DNA from: Acidimicrobiaceae bacterium
Lineage (GTDB): Bacteria; Actinomycetota; Acidimicrobiia; Acidimicrobiales; Aldehydirespiratoraceae
Direction of reading: 5' to 3'
Length of the DNA: 56,414 nt
Assembly: GCA_009835735.1 (NCBI GenBank)
Contig: VXWX01000083.1
Span: 1-56,414 of the forward strand
Under the pieces are notes generated by a model. That model was not told the origin of the DNA and made no database searches. It was given only the letters and a program-made list of their open reading frames with translations. This document shows positions 1 to 8,323 of this stretch, piece by piece. Each line of letters begins with the position of its first letter. The first letter of the stretch is position 1. Made by a program: the position numbers and the translations under genes.

Positions 1-1
1 C

Positions 2-178
2 ATGACCTCCGGCGGGCTCAACGTCGGCGGCGTGGTGGGACCGTTCGCCTTCGGGTTGCTGGTGGACCGGGTGTCCTACACGGCCGGGTTCCTGATGATC
101 GCGGCCTGCGCCCTGCTGGCCGCCCTGGCCGCCGACCTCGGCCGGCGGCGCCTGATCCGCATGGGCGCCAACCCCTGA
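2..178 (+). CDS. MFS transporter, C-terminal fragment (cut by window edge)
   Basis: Only the last 58 residues are present; the gene begins before the window. The fragment carries a Gly-rich start (GGLNVGGVVGPFAFGLLVD) followed by one hydrophobic helix and a basic tail ending in RRLIRMGANP. The same pattern, a Gly/Asn-rich stretch, then GP.LFGLLV and a final helix, occurs at the end of the complete MFS protein at 39343-40566 and similarly at 14225-15430, so this is read as transmembrane helices 11-12 of a related major facilitator. The substrate is unknown. It converges on the SRPBCC gene with a 29-bp gap. Confidence 0.7.
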   Translation: MTSGGLNVGGVVGPFAFGLLVDRVSYTAGFLMIAACALLAALAADLGRRRLIRMGANP

Positions 179-207
179 CCGTTGGGCCGTGGGGGCTAGT
201 CCATGAT

Positions 208-765
208 CTACGAGCCGCGCAAATGTCCCCAGTGCCAGGCCTTGTCCCGAGACTTCTCTCGTTCCGTGCGGGCGGGTCGCCGGGGGGCGGACTGGAGCGG
301 CGGTAGCCCGGCGGCCCGCCGGTCGAAGTAGGCCTTGATCCGCTGCAGTTCGTCGTGGACGTCCCCGTCGAGCCAGCCGCGGAGGTAGAGCTCGAACAGC
401 GGTCCGAGCGGACCCTTGAACCGGAAGCGGTAGGAGTGCGTGACCCACGACCCGCCATGGGACGGCTGGGCCACGAAGCCTCCCCGGAACCACATCAGCC
501 GGTCGGTCAGCCAGGGGCCGGCGCTCTCGAAGGTGACCGACCACCACCGGTCGAGCCTCACCGCCAGCCGCTGCCTGGGACTGCGGATCCCCCGCACCGA
601 CCCCCGGATGACCGCGAAGCCGTTGCCGTCGGAGTCGATCGACGGGTCCTCGTACACGTTGACGATCTTGCCGTCGAGCAGCATGTAGACCCGCAGGTCG
701 CAGACGAACTCCAGCACCTCCCGCGGGGTGGCCGCCACCTGCACCGAACCCTCCGCCGCCAGCAT
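208..765 (-). CDS. SRPBCC / polyketide cyclase-like protein
   Basis: A 185-residue soluble protein with the layout of the START/SRPBCC fold: an N-terminal strand (EGSVQVAATPREVLEFVCD) leading into the first helix, a central beta-meander with many aromatic residues (DRWWSVTFESAGPWLTDRLMWF), and a long C-terminal helix (DGDVHDELQRIKAYFDRRAAG). Members bind hydrophobic ligands or act as cyclases, or as accessory proteins such as CoxG; the ligand cannot be told here. About 35 basic, Pro-rich residues at the C-terminus are probably disordered. GTG at 768 immediately precedes ATG at 765 in frame; ATG is chosen. It stands alone on the minus strand downstream of the FtsH-like gene (40-bp gap) and may be co-transcribed with it. 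Confidence 0.65.
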   Translation of the reverse strand: MLAAEGSVQVAATPREVLEFVCDLRVYMLLDGKIVNVYEDPSIDSDGNGFAVIRGSVRGIRSPRQRLAVRLDRWWSVTFESAGPWLTDRLMWFRGGFVAQPSHGGSWVTHSYRFRFKGPLGPLFELYLRGWLDGDVHDELQRIKAYFDRRAAGLPPLQSAPRRPARTEREKSRDKAWHWGHLRGS

Positions 766-805
766 CACCGCCCAACCTAATCAGCTGCGCCCGGCAGCCG
801 GGGGG

Positions 806-3313
806 TTAGTCGTCCTGGTCGTCTGAGCCGTTGGAGGTGGAGGACTCGGAGCCGGCGGCGGCGCCTACGCCGACCGGGACGGCGACCGTCTCTACCAAGC
901 GGCCGGTGATGCCGCTGATCCTGGGCAGCGGCGGAAGCTGCATCCCGCCGGTGCGGCGAAGCTCCAGCACCGCGGCGTGGTAGTCCTCGAGAGCCTTGAC
1001 CGCATCGGGCGCGTAGTAGCCCCGGCCGTCGAGGAAGGGGCCCACGCCGCGATCCACGATGGCGCTCACGTCGTCGCCGGTGATGGTCTTGTGGGTCTCA
1101 AGGGCGTGGGCCACCGCCAGAACCTCGATGCGGTTGGCCTCCAGCAGGCACCGAGCCGCGTCGTAGCGGTCGGCCAACCGCTGCTCGATCTGGTCGCCCA
1201 AGCCCTTCTGCAGCAACTCCCGCTCGGGGTCCTCCTCGTCGCCCTTGCGCTGCCCGCCGCCGATCCCGAACTGGCGCTGCACCGCGTGGCTGGCCAGCGT
1301 GTCGCCCATGCCCCAGTAGCCCGACATCATGGCGGCCAGATGAGTGGCGTTGCGCAGATCGCCGCCCACGCCCGACGAGTTGTCGTCGCCGAAGAACATC
1401 CGCTCGCCGGCCAGCGACGCCAGCGACACCTCCAGGTCGGCCTCGTACTCCGAGCGCCAGTGGGTGAAGCGGTCCTCGGGCGGGATGTGCGACACGAAGC
1501 CGCCCACCTGGCCCCGGCGCTCGATGGTGGCCAGATCGATCATGCGGTGCCGGCTCACCCGGTGCAGGGCCACCGCGTGGCAGGCCTCGTGGATGGCCAG
1601 GGCGTGACGCTCGTGCTCCACGTAGTCGAAGTCGTCGGCCAGGCCGTGCTCCTTGAGCTGCTTGGCCTTGACCATGTCGGCCCAGGTGATCACCTGGCGG
1701 CTGTCGCGGATGGCGGTGATCAACGCCTCGTTGACCATGTCCTTGATGGTGGCCCCGGTGGCGTAGGGCGTGATAGTGGCCAGCTTCTCGATGTCGTCGT
1801 CGGTGAGCACATGGTCGACCTTGTCGAGGTAGCCCTCGTAGGTGCGCTTGCGTCCCTCCTGCGTGGGATAGCCCACCTTGTAGATCCGGTCGATGCGACC
1901 GGGTCGCAGCATGGCCGGGTCGAGGGCCTCGGGCAGGTTGGAGGCCATCATCACCAGGATCCGGTACTTCGGGGGCGGCTTGGGCCGCATCCCCAGCATC
2001 TTGCGCACGATCCGGTTGAAGAAGCCCCGAGGCTTCTTGAGTCCCGACAGCTCGGCCAGCAGAGCCTGGAGGGTGCCCATGCCGCCACCGCCGCCGCCCA
2101 TCATCATGATCGACTCCCGCCGGGGGCCGGTCCACGGGTCGCCGCCGTAGGCGCCCAGCAAGCCGGCCCGGTCGTAGCCGCCCAGAGCAGCCTCCTGCAG
2201 CGCCCGCTGCGCGCCCGGCGACAGGTACGGGTACGACGAGCCCGCCTCGGTGGCGTCGCGCAGGAAAGCCGCGAACTGCTCGGAGCCGAAGCCGCCCTGG
2301 CCGCCCACCGCCGCGCCCCGGTTGCCCAGAGCGTCGGCCTCGTCGAAGAAGGCCACCACGCCCCCGTAGCGCAGGGCCAGCTTGCGGAGCTTGCGGAACA
2401 GGCCCTTCACCTTGAGGATGCCCACCCCGAAGAACATGTTCATGAACGCGCCGGGCTCCACGAACACGAACGGCTTGCCGGTCTCGCCCGCAGCCGCCTC
2501 GGCCAGCAGCGTCTTGCCGGTGCCGGGCGGGCCGTACAGCAGGATGCCGCCGGGGGCGTACCCGCCGACCTCCTCGATGGACTCGGGGTTCTCCAGGAAG
2601 ATCAGGTTCTCCCGCACCCGCTCCTTGACCGGGTCCTGGCCCCACACGTCGTCGAAGCGGGTGTCGATGTCGTCGGGGAAGTAGGTCTCCACCCCGCCCC
2701 GCGACAGGAACCAGAACAACAGCACGAACTGGCTGATGAGCAACAGCGGGTAGAGGATGAACCGCCCCGCCATCGGCAGCCAGGTGTTGATCCTGCCCGG
2801 CAGGCCGATCAGGGCAGCGACGGGATTCTGGTCGGTGAACTGGCCGACGATCACCCCGAACAGCAGGAGCCAGAACAGGATCCGCAGCACCCGGCCGATC
2901 CGGAACCGCACCCACGGATCCATCACCGACCGGCGGTTCTCCACCCGCCCGAAGACCTTGAACTTCCAGAACCGGTAGTAGCCCGACCAGTGCTCGGCCA
3001 CCACGAAGTGCAGCTGGCGCATCACCTCCAGCGCCAGCAGGACCAAGACCCAGGACTGCTGCTCGGCGGTCTCCCAGAAACCGTCGGTCACCGACTTGAT
3101 GGGGTTGGTGTTGAGCTTCTGCCACCAGAAGAAGCCGAACAGCACCGACCCGAGGATCAGGTACTTGGAGCGGTCCCACGGGTCGAGGCGGCGGCGGGTC
3201 CTGCGCTCGGCATCGCGGGGCCGCGAGGTGGTGGAGCCGAGAGTCATCACCGGCTCGGCCGCCCGTTTCGACCCGGTCCGTTCCCGGCGCTTGGGCCACA
3301 GCCGCAGACGCAT
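806..3313 (-). CDS. FtsH-like membrane AAA+ ATPase with M41 metallopeptidase domain
   Basis: An 835-residue membrane-anchored ATP-dependent protease related to FtsH. The N-terminus holds about four hydrophobic segments (near residues 50-65, 88-100, 145-158, 184-204). The AAA+ module has Walker A GPPGTGKT (261-268), Walker B VVAFFDE (319-325) and a second region of homology containing ASNLPEALDPAMLRPGRIDR (457-476). The peptidase domain carries the zinc motif HEACH (575-579) and a likely third ligand Asp near 652 in SSGVGGDLRNAT, so it should be proteolytically active. Unlike FtsH, about 120 mostly Gly-rich residues (331-450) are inserted between Walker B and the second region of homology. ATG at 3313 is preferred because GGAGG lies just upstream and the extra upstream residues are non-conserved in character. 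It starts 5 bp after the lipoprotein gene, so the two are probably co-transcribed. Confidence 0.85.
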   Translation of the reverse strand: MRLRLWPKRRERTGSKRAAEPVMTLGSTTSRPRDAERRTRRRLDPWDRSKYLILGSVLFGFFWWQKLNTNPIKSVTDGFWETAEQQSWVLVLLALEVMRQLHFVVAEHWSGYYRFWKFKVFGRVENRRSVMDPWVRFRIGRVLRILFWLLLFGVIVGQFTDQNPVAALIGLPGRINTWLPMAGRFILYPLLLISQFVLLFWFLSRGGVETYFPDDIDTRFDDVWGQDPVKERVRENLIFLENPESIEEVGGYAPGGILLYGPPGTGKTLLAEAAAGETGKPFVFVEPGAFMNMFFGVGILKVKGLFRKLRKLALRYGGVVAFFDEADALGNRGAAVGGQGGFGSEQFAAFLRDATEAGSSYPYLSPGAQRALQEAALGGYDRAGLLGAYGGDPWTGPRRESIMMMGGGGGGMGTLQALLAELSGLKKPRGFFNRIVRKMLGMRPKPPPKYRILVMMASNLPEALDPAMLRPGRIDRIYKVGYPTQEGRKRTYEGYLDKVDHVLTDDDIEKLATITPYATGATIKDMVNEALITAIRDSRQVITWADMVKAKQLKEHGLADDFDYVEHERHALAIHEACHAVALHRVSRHRMIDLATIERRGQVGGFVSHIPPEDRFTHWRSEYEADLEVSLASLAGERMFFGDDNSSGVGGDLRNATHLAAMMSGYWGMGDTLASHAVQRQFGIGGGQRKGDEEDPERELLQKGLGDQIEQRLADRYDAARCLLEANRIEVLAVAHALETHKTITGDDVSAIVDRGVGPFLDGRGYYAPDAVKALEDYHAAVLELRRTGGMQLPPLPRISGITGRLVETVAVPVGVGAAAGSESSTSNGSDDQDD

Positions 3314-3318
3314 GGCCT

Positions 3319-3927
3319 CTAATCCTCCACCGTGAAGGTGCGCATGACCTCGTTGATCTCGGCGAGGTTGGCGTTGTAGCAGCCGAGAGTGCACACGACG
3401 TGGAGGTGGTACACCTTGCTGCCCAGGCTGTCGATCAGCACCAGCCGGTCGGACACGAAGGTCACTCCGCTCTCGGTGACCTGCTTCCAGGCCATGCGGT
3501 GGCCCGAGACGTCGCCGACAGTCACGAGGTCGTGGCGGACCTGCTCCACCAATCCCGTGTCGACCGTGAGTTCGGGGAAGAACAGGTCGGGCCTCACCTG
3601 GGCCTGCATCCGGCGATCGACCGGCTGAACCTCCACATAGCCCTGCACATAGTCGAACGAACCGGCGAGGCCGGACGGGGCCGCGTCGAACTCAGCCCTC
3701 CAGGGCCAGACGAACTCCCCGTAGATCGGCTGGATGTCGTCGTCGGGCGCGATGGTGAAGTTGACGGCACCCTCGGACACGACCTGCCAGTCCTCGGGGA
3801 TCTTGAGGAAGACGGTCTCGTCGTCGTTCTCGACGTACTCGTAGCCCGACCGCCCGCACCCCGCAGCCAGGACGGCCGTCGCCACCAGAACCAGCGGAAC
3901 GGCGCGAGCCCACGAAGGGAGCCTCAT
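3319..3927 (-). CDS. Secreted lipoprotein of unknown function
   Basis: A 202-residue exported lipoprotein. Residues 1-23 form a signal peptide with a lipobox ending LAAGC, placing the lipidated Cys at 24. The mature part is acidic, with a beta-rich look and repeated aromatic residues. Two late Cys (VVCTLGCYN) could form a disulfide. The line EDETVF..IPEDWQVVSEG is reminiscent of small extracytoplasmic lipoproteins (PsbP/LpqN-like) that carry a phrase such as 'F.IPeGW', but I do not assign a family. A second ATG sits six codons upstream at 3945; neither start has a well-spaced Shine-Dalgarno site. It directly precedes the FtsH-like protease, which suggests a cell-envelope role or a client or partner relation. 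Confidence 0.7.
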   Translation of the reverse strand: MRLPSWARAVPLVLVATAVLAAGCGRSGYEYVENDDETVFLKIPEDWQVVSEGAVNFTIAPDDDIQPIYGEFVWPWRAEFDAAPSGLAGSFDYVQGYVEVQPVDRRMQAQVRPDLFFPELTVDTGLVEQVRHDLVTVGDVSGHRMAWKQVTESGVTFVSDRLVLIDSLGSKVYHLHVVCTLGCYNANLAEINEVMRTFTVED

Positions 3928-3980
3928 GCCTCCATTCAATCGCATTTTCGGGGCCAATACGACCGCGGGCCGCCGGCCGG

Positions 3981-5417
3981 CTAGCGATCGATCCAGGCCG
4001 CCCTCAGAGGCTCCAGGCCCGCGGCGGTGGCCACACGCTCGGCAGCCTCGCGAGCCTTGGCCATCACCTCGTCCTGATCGACGAGGGTGGACCGGCCCCT
4101 GCGCACGACCACCTCGCCGTCCACCACCACGTCGCGGACATCGGCGCCGTGGCCGATCAGGGCGAGCATGGCGACGGGCCGGTGGGCGGGCACCCATCTC
4201 GGCGTCTGGAGGTCGATCACCACCAGATCGGCCAAGGCGCCCTCGGAGATGATCCCCGCCGGCCTGCCCAGTACCCGGGCTCCGTGCCGGCACACCAGAT
4301 CGAGCAGTTGCTCGGCGGGCGGCCAGGTGGGATCCATGCGGCTGAGGCGATGGAGGCCATAAGCCGACTTCATGGCCTCGAACATGCTCTGACCGCTGAC
4401 GGCCAAGCCGTCGGTGCCCAGACCGACCGTCGCGCCCGCCCCTAAGAGCTCGTGCAGCCGCATCACGCCCGATGAGATGACCTGGTTGCACACCGGCTGG
4501 TGCAGCGCACAGGCACGGGCCGCCCCTATAGCGGCCACCTCGTCGTCGTTGAGCCAGATGGCGTGGGCCAGCGTGGCCCGGGGCCCGAGCAGACCGGCCC
4601 GGCTCAGCCACTCGACGGGCCGCTCGCCGTGCACGTCGGTGAAGATCACGACCTCCTCCTGGGCCTCGCTGCAGTGCGCCTGCCAACGCAGGTCGCGCTG
4701 CTCGGCCAGATCGGCGCAGGCCGCGATCAGGTCCCGGTCGACGTAGACGACGTTCTCGGGCATGGGCCAGACCTCGACACGGGAGCCGGGCGGGCGCTGG
4801 TGGAGGCACTCGTCCATGATCCGGAGTTCCTCGGCGGCGCTGAAAGCGTGGAGTTCGTCGGGGACCCCCATGCGGTCGCTGCCCTCGACCCGACTGCCGA
4901 ACACGCCCCGGGCGATGGCTCCCCGGAGGCCGACGCTCTCGACCGCCTCGGCCACGGCCAGCGTGGTGGCCGTGTCGGTGGGGGCGTAGTGATTGTCGAC
5001 CACGGCGGTAGTACCGGCGAGCACCGACATCAACGAACTCAACCGCACCGCGGCCACGACGTCGTCGAGGGTCAGGTGCACCGCCATCGGAAGCATGAAG
5101 TCGCGGAGCCAGGCCATCAGCTCCAGCCCATCGCCCAGACTCCGGCCCAGGACCTGGAACAGGTGGGTGTGGGTGTCGATCATCCCGGGCATCACCAGGC
5201 ACCCCGAGGCGTCGATCCGCTGGGCCGCCTCCGGGAACGACGCGTCGACGTCGCCTGCCGAGCCCACGGCCACGATCCTGTCGCCCGCCACCGCGACCGA
5301 TCCGTCGACTATCACCGGACGGCCATCGTCGAGGGTCACGACGTAGCCGCCCTCGACGATCAGGTCGGCGCGCCGGCCCGGCGATGCCGCAGGGGCGGGC
5401 GGGTTCGGGTCAGGCAT
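3981..5417 (-). CDS. Amidohydrolase, TRZ/ATZ-type (metal-dependent deaminase/hydrolase)
   Basis: A 478-residue amidohydrolase-superfamily enzyme. An N-terminal beta-sandwich (DLIVEGGYVVTLDDGRPV) precedes the TIM barrel, which shows the metal site expected of the family: H83 and H85 in PGMIDTHTHLFQ, H248 in WQAHCSE, H285 in LAHAIWL and D336 in GLGTDG. The sandwich is completed at the C-terminus (GALADLVVIDL...VVVDGEVVVRRGR). Relatives deaminate or dechlorinate heterocyclic rings (cytosine, guanine, S-adenosylhomocysteine, triazines); the substrate is not determined. It overlaps the LLM oxidoreductase upstream by 8 bp, so the two are translated together and probably act on the same compound. 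Confidence 0.85.
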   Translation of the reverse strand: MPDPNPPAPAASPGRRADLIVEGGYVVTLDDGRPVIVDGSVAVAGDRIVAVGSAGDVDASFPEAAQRIDASGCLVMPGMIDTHTHLFQVLGRSLGDGLELMAWLRDFMLPMAVHLTLDDVVAAVRLSSLMSVLAGTTAVVDNHYAPTDTATTLAVAEAVESVGLRGAIARGVFGSRVEGSDRMGVPDELHAFSAAEELRIMDECLHQRPPGSRVEVWPMPENVVYVDRDLIAACADLAEQRDLRWQAHCSEAQEEVVIFTDVHGERPVEWLSRAGLLGPRATLAHAIWLNDDEVAAIGAARACALHQPVCNQVISSGVMRLHELLGAGATVGLGTDGLAVSGQSMFEAMKSAYGLHRLSRMDPTWPPAEQLLDLVCRHGARVLGRPAGIISEGALADLVVIDLQTPRWVPAHRPVAMLALIGHGADVRDVVVDGEVVVRRGRSTLVDQDEVMAKAREAAERVATAAGLEPLRAAWIDR

Positions 5418-6276
5418 CGGCTGCAGCTACCGCGTCGGCCAGGAGATCCACCTGGGCGAGGTCGGCCATCGTGGGCACGAACGTGTACTCGTCGACGCCG
5501 ATGGCGGCGAAGTCCCGCACCGCGGCGGTCACGTCGGCGGCCCGCTGGTAGGCGCCCTCGGCGAACATGCGGGCCCGGTCACCCTGGTAGCCGTAGTAGT
5601 CGAACAGGTAGTCGACATTGGGGTCGTCGCCCAGGGCGAAGTAGTGCATCACCATGATGGTCGGGGCGCCCTCGCGGCCGGCCTCGCGCCAGGCGGCCCG
5701 TACCTGCTCGGCCATCTCGTGGGTATCGGCCGGACCCCGCGACGAGACGCTCCAACCCACGCCGTGGCGCACGATGCGGGGGATGGCGGCATCGAGGCTG
5801 CCCCCGAAGAAGATCGGGACGGCGCCGTCGCGTGCCGGCGGCAGCGTCGACGGCCGGGCTCGGCCGGCGGCGGGCTCGCCGCTCCATTCGGCGTGCATGG
5901 CCTCCAGGTCGGCGTCGAGGCGGCGGCCGCGGGTGCCGAAGCTGCGGCCGGTGGCCTCGTAGTCGTCGGGGCGGCGGCCCACCCCGATGCCCAGCATGAA
6001 GCGACCGCCGCTGATCTGGTCGACCGACGCGGCCTGCTTGGCCACCATCGCCGGGCTGCGAGCCGGGGCGAGCAGCACGTTGGTGCGCAAGCCGACGCGG
6101 TCGGTGACGGCCGCGGCCGCGGCCATGGCGGTGAGCGACTCGAAGCCGGGGTAAACGATCCGGTCGATCGACGTGAGCACGTCGAACCCGGCCTCCTCGG
6201 CCCGGCGGGCCCAGGCCAGCAGCAGCTCGCCGCCGGTGCCCTTGGTGGTGACGGGCAATCCGATGCCGACCCTCAT
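5410..6276 (-). CDS. LLM-class (luciferase-like) flavin/F420-dependent oxidoreductase
   Basis: A 288-residue single-domain TIM-barrel enzyme of the bacterial luciferase-like superfamily. Diagnostic stretches are MRVGIGLPV at the N-terminus, the AEEAGFDVLTSID helix, TDRVGLRTNVLLAPARSPAMVAKQAASVD, and SGGRFMLGIGVGRRPDDYEATG, which forms part of the cofactor phosphate site. Actinobacterial relatives commonly use coenzyme F420 rather than FMN; the sequence alone does not settle the cofactor. GGAGG lies about 8 nt before the ATG. It is the first gene of a unit with the amidohydrolase, which it overlaps by 8 bp. A role in oxidising or reducing the amidohydrolase substrate is inference. Confidence 0.8.
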   Translation of the reverse strand: MRVGIGLPVTTKGTGGELLLAWARRAEEAGFDVLTSIDRIVYPGFESLTAMAAAAAVTDRVGLRTNVLLAPARSPAMVAKQAASVDQISGGRFMLGIGVGRRPDDYEATGRSFGTRGRRLDADLEAMHAEWSGEPAAGRARPSTLPPARDGAVPIFFGGSLDAAIPRIVRHGVGWSVSSRGPADTHEMAEQVRAAWREAGREGAPTIMVMHYFALGDDPNVDYLFDYYGYQGDRARMFAEGAYQRAADVTAAVRDFAAIGVDEYTFVPTMADLAQVDLLADAVAAADA

Positions 6277-6352
6277 TTCAGTGCCTCCGCCATGTCAGTG
6301 CCTTCCTGTCATCCCACCGTCGCTCGGACCATCATGCGACCCCCGGCGGGCG

Positions 6353-8275
6353 CTACGGGTGTCCGCTTGCTCGCACGGGCTTCGCCCTACTCGCTCGCAA
6401 GTCGGACACCCGCATCCCCCGCCTAGCTGTCGCGGTTCCTTCGGTTGGAGCTTCGGACGAACGTATCCGGTCGGCGATGCCCCGCTTGTTCAGTTCGGCG
6501 GTCAACTTGGGGACGATCGTTTGCCACTCGCCGACCAGGCCGACATCGACCTGGTCGAAGATCTCGGCGTCCGGGTCCGAGTTGACCGCCATTAGCACGC
6601 CGGCGTTGCGGATGCCGACCGTGTGGTTGAAGCGGCCGCTGGAGCCCACGGCTACCAGCAGGCGGGGTGACACCGCATGGCCGGTCACCCCGATCTGGCG
6701 GCCGCGGGGCACCCAGCCCTGGTCGGTGACCCTCCGGGTGGCGCCCAGCGCGGCGTCCCCGAGAGCGGCCCGCAGTTCGTCGATCACCGGATAGCCATCG
6801 GGTTGCACGCCCACCCCGACGGCTACCACCGTGCGGGCCCGGCGCAACTCGCCGGTGTCGGCGTCGTCGCGCTCGACGGCCACCGTGCGGATCCGGGCCG
6901 GTGGGGGCGCCGGGAGCAACTCGGGCTCGAGCTCGGGGGCATCGGCGCGGGACGGCCGCAGGGCCAGGACGCCGGGGCGGATCGTGGCCATCTGCACCGG
7001 CGAGCGCGACAGGATCGGCACCTGGAGGCGACCGCCGAACGCGGGTTTCCACGCCACCAGACGACCGCTGGGGCTGACCTCGAGCCCGACGGCGTCACCG
7101 GTGAGTCCCCAGCCGCAGCGGGCGGCCACGACGGAGGCGACCACCCGGCCCGAGCGGGTCCCCTCCACCAGCAGGCCCCACGGCAGCCGCTCGGCAGCGG
7201 CGGCCGCCAGCGCGGCGGCCTGCTCGGAGGGCTCCGCCGCCGATTCGATCAGCAGCAGCCGGTCGGCGCCCGCGGCCGCAAGCCCGGGGCGCTCGGATGC
7301 GTCGGCGATGGTGGTGACCGCGGTGACGGTTCCCGAGATCCAAGCGGCCAGCTCGGCCGCCTCTCCCAGCAGCTCGGCGCCCACCGGTGGCTCGGTGAAG
7401 AAGCACCACACCGACCGTTCGCCGACCTCGGCGTGGGCCCCGTCGGTTCCGACCTCCAGCAGGGCTGCACTGGCCGGCGAGGCGTCGGCGGCGGCATCGT
7501 CGGGTTCGGGGGCGTCGACGAAGGCGCCGAACTCCTCGAGCATGTCCACCGCTTCAGCCACCGACGCGGCCCGCAGGGCGCGCCTGGTGGCGGTGAGCAC
7601 CCGGACCGGGCCGACCGATGTGGGTGACCCGGAGGCGCCGAGCTGCTCGGCAGGCACGTCCAGGTCGGCCGCGGCCAGCCGAAGGATGCGGTCATCGGCC
7701 ACCTCGGCGTACACCTCGGGCGGAGCCTTGGACGGCGCGATCAACCGCTCGGCGGCGGACAGAGCGACGGGCAGGTCGCCGGCGACGGTGTGGTAGCCGT
7801 CGTCGGTCTCCAGACGGGCAGTGAAGGAGCGGCCGTCCACATCCAGGTCCCGCACCCCGGCCGCGAAGGGCAGGTCCAGCAGCTCGGCCACCTCGACGGG
7901 CACCTGACCGGTGTCGGAGTCGAGCGAGTTGAGCCCGGCCAGCACCAGGTCGAACGGTCCCTCGCGCCGGATGGCCGCGGCCAGCGCCACCGCGGTGGCC
8001 AGGGTGTCGCTGCCGGCGAAGGCCGGATCGCTGAGGTGGACGCCCCGGTGAGCGCCGCAGGCGATCATCTCCCGCAGGGCGTCGGCGGCCGCTGGTGGCC
8101 CCATGGTGAACACCACCACCTCACCATCGGCGCCGGCCAGCTCGACCGCCTTGGCGTTGGCCCGCCGGCAGTAGGCGTTGACCTCCAGCGGCACGCCGTC
8201 CCGAACCAGGCGCCCCTCGTGCATCCGGAACTCGACCGGGGCAGGGATCTGCTTGACCAGGACGGCAATCTTCAC
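6353..8275 (-). CDS. Fused electron transfer flavoprotein (EtfB-EtfA single chain)
   Basis: A 640-residue protein joining both ETF subunits. Residues 1-250 match the beta subunit, starting VKIAVLVKQIPAP and including GLNSLDSDTGQVPVEVAELL. From about 290 it matches the alpha subunit, whose FAD domain is clear at 516-585 (TDQGWVPRGRQIGVTGHAVSP, VAVGSSGRFNHTVGI, AVNSDPDAEIFDQVDVGLVG). ETF carries electrons from flavin dehydrogenases to a quinone oxidoreductase or related acceptor. The GTG start at 8275 fits the beta-subunit N-terminus; it lies only 8 nt after a GTATAC palindrome and has no ribosome site, so the mRNA may be leaderless. The last residues (DLRASRAKPVRASGHP) are encoded by a palindromic repeat and are unlike normal EtfA ends. 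Confidence 0.88.
   Translation of the reverse strand: MKIAVLVKQIPAPVEFRMHEGRLVRDGVPLEVNAYCRRANAKAVELAGADGEVVVFTMGPPAAADALREMIACGAHRGVHLSDPAFAGSDTLATAVALAAAIRREGPFDLVLAGLNSLDSDTGQVPVEVAELLDLPFAAGVRDLDVDGRSFTARLETDDGYHTVAGDLPVALSAAERLIAPSKAPPEVYAEVADDRILRLAAADLDVPAEQLGASGSPTSVGPVRVLTATRRALRAASVAEAVDMLEEFGAFVDAPEPDDAAADASPASAALLEVGTDGAHAEVGERSVWCFFTEPPVGAELLGEAAELAAWISGTVTAVTTIADASERPGLAAAGADRLLLIESAAEPSEQAAALAAAAAERLPWGLLVEGTRSGRVVASVVAARCGWGLTGDAVGLEVSPSGRLVAWKPAFGGRLQVPILSRSPVQMATIRPGVLALRPSRADAPELEPELLPAPPPARIRTVAVERDDADTGELRRARTVVAVGVGVQPDGYPVIDELRAALGDAALGATRRVTDQGWVPRGRQIGVTGHAVSPRLLVAVGSSGRFNHTVGIRNAGVLMAVNSDPDAEIFDQVDVGLVGEWQTIVPKLTAELNKRGIADRIRSSEAPTEGTATARRGMRVSDLRASRAKPVRASGHP
6356..6412. 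repeat. Palindromic element, copy A (in-frame at ETF 3' end)
   Basis: The left arm cgggtgtccgcttgc (6356-6370) pairs with gcaag-t-cggacacccg (6397-6412), with one unpaired base. The centre contains gggc-ttc-gccc, a small inner hairpin. On the minus strand the element is translated as the C-terminus of the ETF fusion, and the stop codon TAG (6355-6353) lies immediately outside the arm. The core gagtagggcgaagcccgtg is shared with copies B (24234) and C (31323) and in a diverged form with D (21499), but the outer arms differ in sequence while staying self-complementary. This could be a REP/MITE-like element or a 3'-end processing or termination signal. Confidence 0.75.
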
Positions 8276-8283
8276 GGCGCTCT

Positions 8284-8289
8284 GTATAC
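8284..8289. promoter_or_regulatory. GTATAC palindrome in front of the ETF fusion
   Basis: The minus-strand context is gacgGTATACagagcgcc followed by the GTG start at 8275. It is one of nine GTATAC sites in the window, all non-coding. Its place 8 nt before the start codon would let a bound protein block transcription or initiation. It could alternatively overlap a -10 element of a leaderless promoter. Confidence 0.55.
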
Positions 8290-8323
8290 CGTCCAGCGGC
8301 TTCAATCGGGGAGCCGGGGGTGG

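Noticed and set aside
977..3322. Very long open frame on the plus strand opposite the FtsH-like gene
   Set aside because: Its product is a low-complexity His/Leu/Val/Gly mixture, as expected from the complement of a GC-rich gene; the opposite strand carries clear AAA+ and peptidase motifs.
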